64,000 nucleotides of DNA from Sabellastarte sp. h YS-2021. Taxonomy: Eukaryota > Annelida > Polychaeta > Sabellida > Sabellidae. The position numbers and the translations under genes were made by a program. How positions within the stretch are numbered: position 1 is the first letter of the stretch; every line of letters begins with the position of its first letter. The stretch covers positions 26,369,160 through 26,433,159 of the forward strand of contig OZ024927.1 of NCBI GenBank assembly GCA_964017235.1, read 5' to 3'. The notes beneath the pieces are model-generated. The model had not been told where the DNA came from and searched no databases. It saw nothing but the letters and a program-made list of their open reading frames with translations. This document shows positions 22,268 through 31,740 of the stretch, in pieces.

Positions 22268-23495
22268 ATGAGGAAAGAGAAAGGAGGGAAGAGAGGAAGG
22301 AAAAAGATGGATGAGAGGGAGAAGGAAAGTCAAGTAGAGGAGAGGAGTGAGGTTATTACAGAAGAAGGAAGTGAGAGGAGAGAGGAGAGAGGAGGAGGAG
22401 ATTCAGGAAGATCCAGCTATTGGGGAAGCTGTGGCAGAAGAAGAAGAGAGGTGTGAGGAAGATCCGGAGTGCCATTCTTCAGCCAAGAGAGCCAGGGTGT
22501 GTGCCACTTTTACAGACAGCCAGGAAGTTTCCATTGTGGAATTTGTAAAGCTGCACCCTGAACTGTATGACAAGGAACATTCACGTTTCCACGACAGGAC
22601 CAGAAGAGAGGCTCTCTGGGCAGAAATATCTGCAGAACTCAAGCTCCAGCCCTTTGATGTGAGAAGATGGTTCGAGTCCCAGCGAACCCGTTATGGGAAG
22701 CTGTCTAAGCTCCAATCTGGCCAAGCCCCGAGGGAGATGACCAAGAGACAGTCCTGGGTGTACCAACAGATGGGTTTTCTTAAAACCCACATCAGAAGAA
22801 AGGGGGCCAATAGAAGTTCAGGTTTTGAGGCCAGTCCAAATACCAGCAGGCAGGACGAATCACGTGGCTCAACTACTGATACAGAACACCTCGAGTCCAG
22901 TGTCCTGAGGGAGAGGAGTCAGTCCATCATTACATCAACGCCCGTTTCAACTACAGACTCCAAGATTCTCGAACACTTTGAGCAGATGAGGACACTTATC
23001 TCTGGTTTTCTGCATCAGAAGTCAGACAGGCAGCCCTTCTTTGACTACGTGGCATCAGAGGCCGAAAAGATGACTCAAGAAGAATTCGAAGAATTAAAGG
23101 GCAAGATTTTTAGAGACATCGAAACTATTAAGAGTAACCGCAGACGTCAGCCATTGCCCAGAAGATCAGCCACTGTTACCACGGAGTCCCAGAGGGTCGG
23201 CCTACTGCCAACAACCACTCCACAGGCGTCTAGTTCCACTCAAGCAGCAGCTAGCAGCAGTTTTGTGTACTATACACCAAGCCCCATTGGCTTCAGCAAC
23301 CCGACATCTGTCCTAACTGTACAGGACGAAGGGAGCAGACACAATCTGAGTGGAATATTAAGCCAGCTACCAGATCTGACATCAACACAGATCGTCGAGC
23401 AGCCTCAGCAGCAGCAGCAGCAACAACCGCAGCAGCAGCTCTTTACTATCACCACTTCAGCACCGCCTCAACAGCAGCAGCGGCCTCCTCAGTAG
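22268..23495 (+). CDS. Harbinger accessory DNA-binding protein (MADF/Myb-SANT-like)
   Basis: PIF/Harbinger elements encode a Myb-like partner that imports the transposase into the nucleus and binds element ends. The conserved three-helix region runs from EVSIVEFVKLHPELYDKEHS through WAEISAELKLQPFDVRRWFE to RYGKLSKLQSGQ, followed by a Ser/Thr-rich middle and a poly-Gln tail ending PPQQQQRPPQ. The main frame (from about 22338) has no ATG ahead of the domain. The only sensible ATG, at 22268, opens another frame that is Lys/Glu-rich and runs into the GA-rich stretch near 22380-22400. A 1-base slip in this purine tract, a sequencing error or a small intron would explain this. The gene may thus be slightly damaged at its N-terminus. 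It faces the transposase gene. Confidence 0.78.
22380..22400 (+). repeat. GA-rich purine tract at the frame change of the accessory gene
   Basis: Repeated GAGAGGA units. Slippage here could account for the two frames seen for the N-terminus. Confidence 0.45.
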
Positions 23496-24281
23496 CCATC
23501 CAGTCAGGGCGGGTCTTTGACCTGCCAGGCCCTTTTCAGGGCCACCAAATCTTCCAAAAACAATTATTCAGCTACATGTTCTTCCAATTCCCCTCCCAAA
23601 ACAAAAAAGTTCAGTACAAATACTTATCACAAGAAAAAAAAAGTTCAAGTCCAACACCTACACCACCCCAAACATGAAACAAATAACCCATGGTACCACA
23701 CATAACAAAAAAGGCCACATAAAAAAAATAAAAATAACTCCCAATATGGCCATTAATCAGCCCATTTTTAAAGTAAAATCCATGGGATAGTTTAAAATCT
23801 GTAACTGAAAAGTCCAACACTTACACCTTCCCTAGAGTTAAAAGTGATTATTATATACTTGCCTACCCACAAACAGACAAACTCAATACCAAACATAACC
23901 CCCAAATAACAAACCCAGTAAGAAACCCAACATCCAACTACCAATAATAAACCCAACCCCAGTAACCACCAACCAAGAAACACAAAAACTCAAAATTAAA
24001 TAGAACCCATGCCAACAAACTGACAAACTATTTTGCAAACACAATCCCCCATTATTGAAAGCAAAACTAGTTTTATGGTTATATTTTCCACATTTTTGTG
24101 ATTAGAAGTGAAGATTTAAAATTGAAGATTTCCATGAAAACCTTTCTGCTACAAATAAATTTCCAAGCCATGAACAAAAAGAATTGGTGAAATTATGATG
24201 TGGATTTGAAAATATGTAAAAAAATAATTTAATTTCGGATATTATGTGTGACTTTGTGTTTGGCTTTTGTTTAACAGTGGG

Positions 24282-24656
24282 TTTGTCTGTTTGTTGGGTG
24301 AGAAAGTTGTGTTTGTCTGTTTGTCCGTCTGAACAAGTTATGTTTGGCATGGGGGTTGTCTGTTTGTCCGTCTGAACAAGTTATGTTTGGCATGGGGTTT
24401 GTCTGTTCGTCTGAACAAGTTATGTTTGGCATGGGGGTTGTCTGTTTGCCCGTCTGAACAAGTTATGTTTGGCATGGGGTTTGTCTGTTTGTCCGTCTGA
24501 ACAAGTTATGTTTGGCATGGGGGTTGTCTGTTTGTCCGTCTGAACAAGTTATGTTTGGCATGGGGGTTGTCTGTTTGTCCGTCTGAACAAGTTATGTTTG
24601 GCATGGGGTTTGTCTGTTTGTCAGTCTGTACAAGTTATGTTTGGCATGGGGTTCGT
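24282..24656. repeat. 43-bp minisatellite inside the Harbinger element
   Basis: About eight to nine near-identical head-to-tail units around GTTATGTTTGGCATGGGG followed by TTGTCTGTTTGTCCGTCTGA. They lie between the 3' ends of the two convergent Harbinger genes. High unit identity indicates recent expansion. Confidence 0.9.
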
Positions 24657-24703
24657 CCGTCTGTAGCAAACATAGCTGATTAATTGTTTTTGGAATAATT
24701 GGT

Positions 24704-24746
24704 AGTCCTGAAAAGGACTGTTATATAGTTAGTCCTGAAAAGGACT
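24704..24746. repeat. twin perfect hairpins AGTCCT-GAAA-AGGACT
   Basis: Two copies (24704-24719 and 24731-24746) of a 6-bp stem with GAAA loop lie just after the transposase stop codon, in its presumed 3' UTR. Confidence 0.6.
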
Positions 24747-24763
24747 GGTTACTGCAGCAGGAC

Positions 24764-25891
24764 TTATATTCTGCCATCTTGCCAGGCCACTGCTCCTTCA
24801 TTGTTGAAGTAGTCCTTCAGGTAATCCCTCTGTCTTTTGGCTTCTCTAGCAGGGTTTCTGTCTTGGCCACCACCAGCAGCACCCCCAACCAATCCACAAT
24901 CATCAGGTACATCATCATCATCGTCCTCCCCAGGCTGCTGACCACCAGGTTGACCTTGATACTGGCTTCTCAGTATGTTGTGTAGAACAACACAGGTCAA
25001 GACCACTTCCCTGACTGTTGCTGGGGGTAGTTCAATGGTTGTCCTCATCACCCTGAATCTTGACACAAGGATGCCAAAAGCGTTCTCCACCACTCTTCTG
25101 CCCCTTGAAATTCTATAATTGGCAATCCTTTCCTCTCTGGTTAACATCCTTCTGCCATAGGGTTTCATGAGCCAGGTCTTCAGGGCAAAAGCATCATCTG
25201 CCAGGATGAAGTAGGGGACATCTCTCCCACCCTGGGTTATAGGAGCTGGGTCAGGGAAGCCTATCCTGCCATCCTCAATCCTCCTCTTCAGCTGAGAGGC
25301 ATTAAATATCTGGCCATCCGAGCAGGATCCTTCAGTACCCACATCCACCCATCTAAACTTGTACTGTCCATCTACCAGGGCCAACATCACAATGGAAAAG
25401 AATCCCTTGTAGTTGTGGTAGAGGGCTCCAGTGTTCTTGGGCTTCTTCAGGGCCACATGCTTCCCATCCAGAGCTCCCAGGGCATGTGGAACATTCCATC
25501 TGATCCTGAATTCCCTCTCCAGTTCTTTCCACTCATCTGGGGTTGTAGGACACTTCAGGTACTCCCTGGTGAACGCATCCTGGATGGCCCTGCAGACCTC
25601 TGGTATAAACTTGGAGATGGTGGATCTTCCAACCCTGAACTGACAGGACAATGATGTGTAGGACTCTCCAGTGGCCAGATATCTGATGGTGAGGGCTAAC
25701 TTCTCACCAACACTGATTGGTGCTCTGTAGTTGGTGGCCTGCCTGGCTAGGTGTGGTTCCAGTCTGGTCTTAATCATTTCAAAAAATTCTGGGGTCATCC
25801 TCATGTAGTTGGTGAATCCTGGAATATCTGTGGCATAAAGATCAGCCATAATGTTGTGGTAGGCCCCCTCTCCTCTCTCTGTAGCAGCCAT
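24764..25891 (-). CDS. PIF/Harbinger transposase (DDE_Tnp_4)
   Basis: About 375 residues, the usual family length. An N-terminal helical region (FFEMIKTRLEPHL, VGRSTISKF helix-turn-helix-like) precedes the catalytic domain. First Asp is in GALDGKHVALKKP, second in YFILADDAFALKTW, and Glu in RRVVENAFGILVSRFRV, followed by CVVLHNIL. All three acidic residues are present, and no internal stop is seen, so the protein looks intact. I start at the Met of MAATERGEG (25891); an upstream in-frame stop lies about 30 bases before. Another frame further upstream encodes a Pro/Arg-rich stretch (PPPAPPAPIQRPRRRHN) that could belong to an alternative N-terminus. It would cut and paste this element and related MITEs. 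Confidence 0.93.
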   Translation of the reverse strand: MAATERGEGAYHNIMADLYATDIPGFTNYMRMTPEFFEMIKTRLEPHLARQATNYRAPISVGEKLALTIRYLATGESYTSLSCQFRVGRSTISKFIPEVCRAIQDAFTREYLKCPTTPDEWKELEREFRIRWNVPHALGALDGKHVALKKPKNTGALYHNYKGFFSIVMLALVDGQYKFRWVDVGTEGSCSDGQIFNASQLKRRIEDGRIGFPDPAPITQGGRDVPYFILADDAFALKTWLMKPYGRRMLTREERIANYRISRGRRVVENAFGILVSRFRVMRTTIELPPATVREVVLTCVVLHNILRSQYQGQPGGQQPGEDDDDDVPDDCGLVGGAAGGGQDRNPAREAKRQRDYLKDYFNNEGAVAWQDGRI

Positions 25892-26107
25892 GGCCTGACC
25901 CACATGTTGTGCCTTCTTCTAGGTCTCTGTATGGGTGCTGGTGGTGCTGGTGGTGGTTGCTGTGGTCGACGTAAAAAATGGAAATACATGATTATTTGTA
26001 ACTGAATAAAAACCAAAAAAGCCCTAAGTTGTTGTTGAATCTGTCTTCCATTAAAAGGTGGCATCCTGCTGTGTCCCCAGAAAAGCAATGATGATTAGAT
26101 CGCGAAT

Positions 26108-26121
26108 TTTATATATATATA
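26108..26121 (-). promoter_or_regulatory. TATA box of the Harbinger transposase gene
   Basis: Reads TATATATATATAAAA on the minus strand, about 220 bp before the transposase start codon. Confidence 0.6.
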
Positions 26122-26159
26122 CCCAGAAAATCCAGCAACTTTGCAAAACAATAATCGGG

Positions 26160-26470
26160 GATCCTGGTCTGGGGAAGACTGAGGAGGCCTGAGGACGCCG
26201 GTAGTTAATCGTGGGTTAGTCGGGGCTTAGTCCCAGGAGGCCTGAGGCGTCCTGGGATCCAGTCGGTATGTGTACGACAGGATCGTGGTTGAAACCGACC
26301 TGAAAACTGGCTTAGTCGGTTCTTAGTCCCAGACCAGTCGGGGACTGTCTGCGGCCGCCTGAGGCGTCCTGGGGACAATCTGTTCTTAATCCCAGACTTC
26401 AGTACCGACCCAGTATTCCCGCCCATTTTTGTTATTTTCCCACCGACTGTCCACGATTAAGGGTCGCCGA
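26160..26470. repeat. right subterminal repeat cluster of the Harbinger element
   Basis: Repeats of TTAGTCCCAGGAGGCCTGAG, GTCGGGGCTTAGTC and related motifs match the left cluster in inverted arrangement. Confidence 0.65.
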
Positions 26471-26504
26471 CAGGATCGGGGCTTAATCTTTTGGTGGAAC
26501 AGGG

Positions 26505-26650
26505 GCATAAGTGAAACCCATTCAGGCATCATCATGTTAGCCAAAGGTCAAAGTTGGGGTTTTACGTCCCATTCACCAGCCAGAGTCATATTGGGACAGG
26601 TCCTCAGCACTGCCACTTGTGGGACTCAAACCACACAGAGGTGACAGCCT
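26505..26650 (-). mobile_element. tRNA-related SINE remnant
   Basis: On the minus strand GTGGTTTGAGTCCC (26621-26634) fits a tRNA B box, and GGGACGTAAAACCCCA further on is typical of metazoan tRNA-SINE bodies. The A-box side is degraded. It abuts the right end of the Harbinger element. Confidence 0.5.
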
Positions 26651-29638
26651 GTGATAAGAATTTTCTAAATATATGGTTGGGGTTATATACAGTATTGTTT
26701 TCATTTTAAAGCTCTTAATGAGTAGAATCTTAATAAGCAATAACATATTGTGTAACTTCCACACAGAAAATATATAAAGTTTGACAACAAATATTGTACT
26801 TCAGCCATATGTAGACCTGCCCATTGCATGTAAATCTTAATACAGTCTTACCAAACATCTTTTCTCCTGTAATAATAAACATTGCATCTGCTGTGTTTTG
26901 TAGGTAATAGATCTTCACAGTGCAGCTATTGTTCAAGTGGAATGTGATCTTGTTTTGTGTGGAGTATGTAATAGCTATTATTAGACTTTAAACATATCAT
27001 ATTTTGTTTTGTTTTTTTATTTTATATATCAAGTGTGTTCTTTTTTGTGAAGTGCTTGATTATACATTACATAATGTTAATTTAAAGAATTATTTTAGTG
27101 ATGCAATGGGATGAAATTGATTTACATATTTTTGTTGTGTTATTAGTTTTATGATTATACAAACATGTTACAGTATTAATAAATTGAAAATGAGAACAAT
27201 ATTTTATAGCACATTATTAGTCACTTTGTTCTGATCATATACTCAACAATAGTGTTAAGTTGTTATTACAACTAAGGAACTACATTGAAGCTGTATTTTT
27301 TGTCCTTTGGAAACTATATTTTTTTAAATGTAGACCATCTGTTAGATATGTTTAAAGTTCATTGTTTATGTTTGAAGCAGACATGTATTTGATATATACT
27401 AGTGCTAAACAACCCTGTGTACAAAAGTCATTTGTATAAAAGTCATATGCTGAGCCCAGATGATACTTAGATATTTTACGATATTTTATTTCATAAAAGT
27501 CAACACTGTTGACTTATTGGTAGTAGTTAATTTTACAGTGTGCATGTATCTTTATGTCACCAAAATCTGAGAAAAATGGATAGAAAGACTTTTCAGACCA
27601 CTTACTCTTTAATCCAATTAATTTGAGTTTATATTTGTTGTTGTTACATTTCTGCCAAAGACTAAATGATATAGAACAATAAAGTTAACATACCAATTAT
27701 ATGTTAGGAGGTCTACAAAATGTCAGTGCTTCAAAATTGCATAGCAGCATCAGTACTTTTGTGCTTATAGTTGTGTATCTTTAATTATTTTCTTCATAGT
27801 CACAGTAAATATGTGAAGAGCTTTTGTATCCTCTGCTTGAACTGATGTTATCAGAAATATAAATTACTATTACAATATGCTATCAGAGATGACGTATGAT
27901 ATAAATTGTTTAGCAACCAGTCATCTCATATCAGTTTGACCTTATTATTTACATGATGAAAACAAGGCTTTCATTTACACATATTCCATGGTTGCCCTTT
28001 TTGATGTTATTTGCTTTAAGTTTGATATAAAATAACCAAAACTGGATGAAAGTAAAAAACTCGCGTTCTTTGATGATGTACATTAATATGTACTTTATTG
28101 ACAATATTTAAGCTTTTCAAAGGAGATATTTCAGATTTAGACATGTAGATATATTAGAAGAAAGTTTAGTGTAGTGTAGAACACGGAGAACCGGAAACAT
28201 ATTTGCTGGCCAAAAGGCACTCATCTGCCTACCTTACGTTTTCTCATAATGAAAACTGGTTCATTATCTCATTATTTTAACATAAGGCTTCTAAAATATT
28301 CAATTATAAAAATAATTCACTGTATTTTATTATATTCTATCAATATGTTAGACATTTTGTCCTTAAAAGTCTTTTAAAAGCATTTCAAGGTTCATTTTTA
28401 TGTTGGAGTTATAGCTCATGTACGCATTTGAAAACTTATGGAGTTTACTTAATTAAACACCTCGTTTTTCGGCGATATTCTGCTTTTGGTAACCGGTTTT
28501 CAAATTTGCATTCAACCACAACATGAGAACTATGGGTATGACACAATTTGACAATTGTTTCAAAATTTCAACAAAGATTAGAAGTCATAATGAGTGTTGT
28601 TCATTTTGAAAATTTGTTGATAGCTCAGGAGTTCTTGGTATACAATAAATTACAATATTTTTCTGTAAAACCCCAAGCAAATGTCAGATTTATATTCAAA
28701 TGGTTTTGTATTAATATATGTATATTGTGTCTTTGAATATTTTAACTTAAAATTATGATTTAAACCTTAAAATTTCCATTCCAAGTTTGGACAGGCAATA
28801 GTGGTTAACATTAACAGATGGTATGGCAGTGTTTAAGTATTCATCTTAACTATATAAGCAGATTATAAACAATTTAATTTGCAATTTTAAATTATTCTGT
28901 TATCTGATGTTCCCGGTCACTACAGTATTTTCTATGATTCAGAAAGACACTTTACAGAGCTCCCCTGTATTTCTGAAATGGACACTTTATATATTTAGGA
29001 GAGTCTTTGTTATTGAATGTCGCAATATATATATATTGTTAGGCATGCCTAAGGCATGTGGCTTATATTTATTGTATACATTGCAGAGGTGATGGTGTGG
29101 GTGCTTGACTGATTGATTGTGCAGAAATATACAATAAAGCCAGAACTTGGTAGTGTTGCTTGTCTTTTACTGAATCAGGCATCCACAAAACTATTGTCTG
29201 ATCTTTTCCAATGTAACATTTTGGCTAATTGTCAAAAAGATCATGTAGCCCAAACTTTAACCTTCAGAAAAAATCCATTCTAACATGACACAGATGTGTC
29301 TGTCATTCTGATTGGTCGAGAGCGATTTCTAAACCGTCTAAAATTCTCCAACATTATGGCTGTTATCAACTTCCCCATGAATAATTATTGGCTGAAAAAC
29401 AAGTCTATAAATTTGTTTTCATAATTATATTTAAAATACTATGAGATAGTGTATAAAGTTGTGCATTTTCGAAATGTTGCTTGTACCTTGATTCAGAAAA
29501 AGTTTACAGTAGATTTTTGGAAAAAAATCACTTGATGGAACAGCCAACATGGTGGCGCCCGATTGCATTCACTTGGATAATTTTGTTAATTTTACAAGGG
29601 TTTTAGGGTATTTTATGTTAAACAGTCCTGTTAGAATA
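26651..29638. other. very AT-rich intergenic DNA, no gene recognised
   Basis: No exon, RNA gene or well-formed element was recognised on either strand. Open frames are short and composition-driven. Confidence 0.55.
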
Positions 29639-29775
29639 GGAATATATCACTCAAAAACTGCCAAAATGCAGAATTTTAGCATGGGTGGCATAGTCCAAGC
29701 ACGAAGCCTTCGTGCTTAGACTACGCCACCCGTGCTAAAATTCTGCGTTTGGACGGTTTTTGAGTGATATATTCC
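29639..29775. repeat. long, almost loop-free foldback (two arms of about 68 bp)
   Basis: Left arm 29639-29707 begins GGAATATATCACTCAAAAAC; the right arm is its reverse complement with only a few mismatches and indels, meeting at GCACGAAG-CC-TTCGTGC. The transcript or single strand would form one long hairpin. Probably a foldback-type MITE; no target duplication could be fixed. Confidence 0.85.
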
Positions 29776-30049
29776 AACATGTTTCTCCTGCTAAATTAGA
29801 TCGGACTTAGAAGCTTTCATCCATTACAGAGTTCAGCCTACATTCTCTACAGAAACTGCAAAATGGCTCCTATATTACATTATCTTGCTACCTCTGTACA
29901 AGTCGTCCGAACCACAGCCCAGGTGCTCAAATGTTGGCAGCAGCTTCTGTTACTATCTGGACTACCTCAAGTAGTACTAGTGAGGGGGCAATAAACTAGT
30001 GGCTGGAGAACTGCTGTTGTGGAAGAATAAAAGATCAAAATTAAGTATA

Positions 30050-30595
30050 CAGACTTCTCAGTGCATTCAATGCATAGGACGTCTCAGTAATGGTGGCAAA
30101 TGCATTGGCTAGTAGTCATCTGGATTATTGTAATTCTCTGTTTCTCAGTTTGTCTTCCAAGAATATCACAAGGCTTCAAAATATCCAAAATTGTTTGGCA
30201 CGCTTGGTCTCTGGTGCCTCCAGATTTTCTCATGTCACTCCAACCTTAAAGTCTCTCCACTGACTTACTTTTGAACAACGAATCATTTTCAAAACCCTGG
30301 TACCCATACTTCAGTACCTTACCACTGGCAAGCCAAAAAACTTCGTCTTTATTATATACTTCTGTTAAAACAAGACAAAGTAATCCAGAAAAGATATTTC
30401 TCAGTCTCCTATACCTAGTCAGTTCATAAATCAAGTTCATTTCAACAAGTCCTTCTTATATTATGTTCAAAAACTCTGGAATGATTTGCCACTGGAAATT
30501 CAAACTACTTGTACACGATCATGTTTCAAAAGGCGACTTCAAACTTATGCTTCAGAAGTCTTTCCATCCCTAGGTTTTCTTACTACCGAAAACTG
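30050..30595 (+). pseudogene. decayed LINE fragment, C-terminal end of a CR1/L2-type reverse transcriptase
   Basis: Conceptual reading gives ASSHLDYCNSLFLSLSSKNI, then TRLQNIQNCLARLVSGAS and, after a TGG-to-TGA change, LTFEQRIIFKTLVPILQYL, and later LWNDLPLEI and SCFKRRLQTYA in another frame. This series (SRLDYCNSLL, LQ.VQN.AARLV, LHWLPV..RI.YK, WN.LP..I, FK..LK) is the well-known tail of CR1/L2/Jockey-group LINE polymerases. At least one stop and several frame changes are present, so it is an old, 5'-truncated copy. Confidence 0.8.
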
Positions 30596-31740
30596 ATGAT
30601 CACTGGTGATGACCCTGCTATGTTTTATGACTTCTGATTTATGTATTACGATTTGGATGGTGTGCCTAATAATCCGAGAGTTCAAAGATCAAGCACATAG
30701 ATACTGGATACCTGAATGCTGGAGTTGAAGTATACCTTGCTGCCTGGAAATCGTATGCAAATACTGACGGACATGGATTAAGATTAGATCAAATTTGGGT
30801 AAAAAGTTGCAAGCGAGCTGGTGGACTATTCTCAAAACAGGAACTACTTTAGTTTAAGAGATTAAATATTAGTTGCATTTTATCTATCAGAGTTAAGAAT
30901 TCACTCACCTGGATTAAGGTCAGAAGAAGTTCAAGAAAAAATATTTCAACTGAACCAGTGGATCAAATGGCTATTTGAAAAGCAGCAAACATTTTATGGC
31001 CGATTTTGAACTAGAATTACACACATCAAATTTAACTTCTTGAATTAAGAAACTAGTGTTGTATTTTCTGAGTGCTAAACTTAAAATTTCTATTTGTAGT
31101 ATATTGGACAAATTGAAATTCAACATCAAAGTTTTTCAAATAGGAACCCCACCAATTTATCAAGTCCCCAAAGAATTTCAGTAAGAACAGACCAGTCCAC
31201 AAAGTGTACCTTCTACATGGTGATTAGGTCGACTTTGGTGGAGGACAGTGGATATTTGCATGTACTTTGAAATATTGCACTGCCAACAACTGGCCACAAT
31301 CAACTGTCAATCACCTTGGAATTTAAAGTTCTTTTCAATGGCTGCGATCGTAGGAGAACCAATCTACAGTGCATTACAAATGCACATTTCAACCTGAATG
31401 TCGGAAGTGACAAAATGTACAGGGGGTGATTGAAAGGCATTCTGAAAAAGTTGCACCATAATTTATTTACTTGAATAAAATTGATCTATCTTTTTAATGC
31501 ATGAGATACATTTGCTTCACAATATGACACAGATGAATATGCATGTGTGCTTTGTAACTTACACACGACATAATGCAAATATATAGCACTTTAGTTCATG
31601 AATAAATATAAATGTGAACACACCAAAGTGATGAATATAAAGCACGCCATAGATCTTGCTTTCTTACTGTTTTTACTTTTGTAACTCATTACAACCTTAC
31701 ATATAAGTGTACTGGAAACTAATAAGACAAAATCAACACA
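30596..31740. other. AT-rich spacer, no gene recognised
   Basis: Could include the 3' tail of the LINE fragment. Nothing else was recognised. Confidence 0.45.

Larger units (their letters stand above)
21473..26501. mobile_element. PIF/Harbinger DNA transposon, apparently near-complete (5.0 kb)
   Basis: Both ends read TGTTCCACCA going inward, with imperfect similarity continuing for about 20 further bases (GACTAAGGCTCCCGAT against GATTAAGCCCCGAT). GGG flanks both ends (21470-21472 and 26502-26504), consistent with the 3-bp target duplication of this superfamily, although TWA is more usual. It encodes the two expected proteins in convergent orientation: a MADF/Myb-like DNA-binding protein (plus) and a DDE transposase (minus). 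Both subterminal zones (21530-22040 and 26160-26470) are packed with short GC-rich motifs such as CTTAGTCCCAGGAGGCCTGA, plausible transposase binding sites. A ~43-bp minisatellite separates the two genes. Confidence 0.9.

Noticed and set aside
24282-24656. CRISPR-like regular repeat
   Set aside because: Units are head to tail with no unique spacers, inside a eukaryotic transposon; it is a minisatellite.
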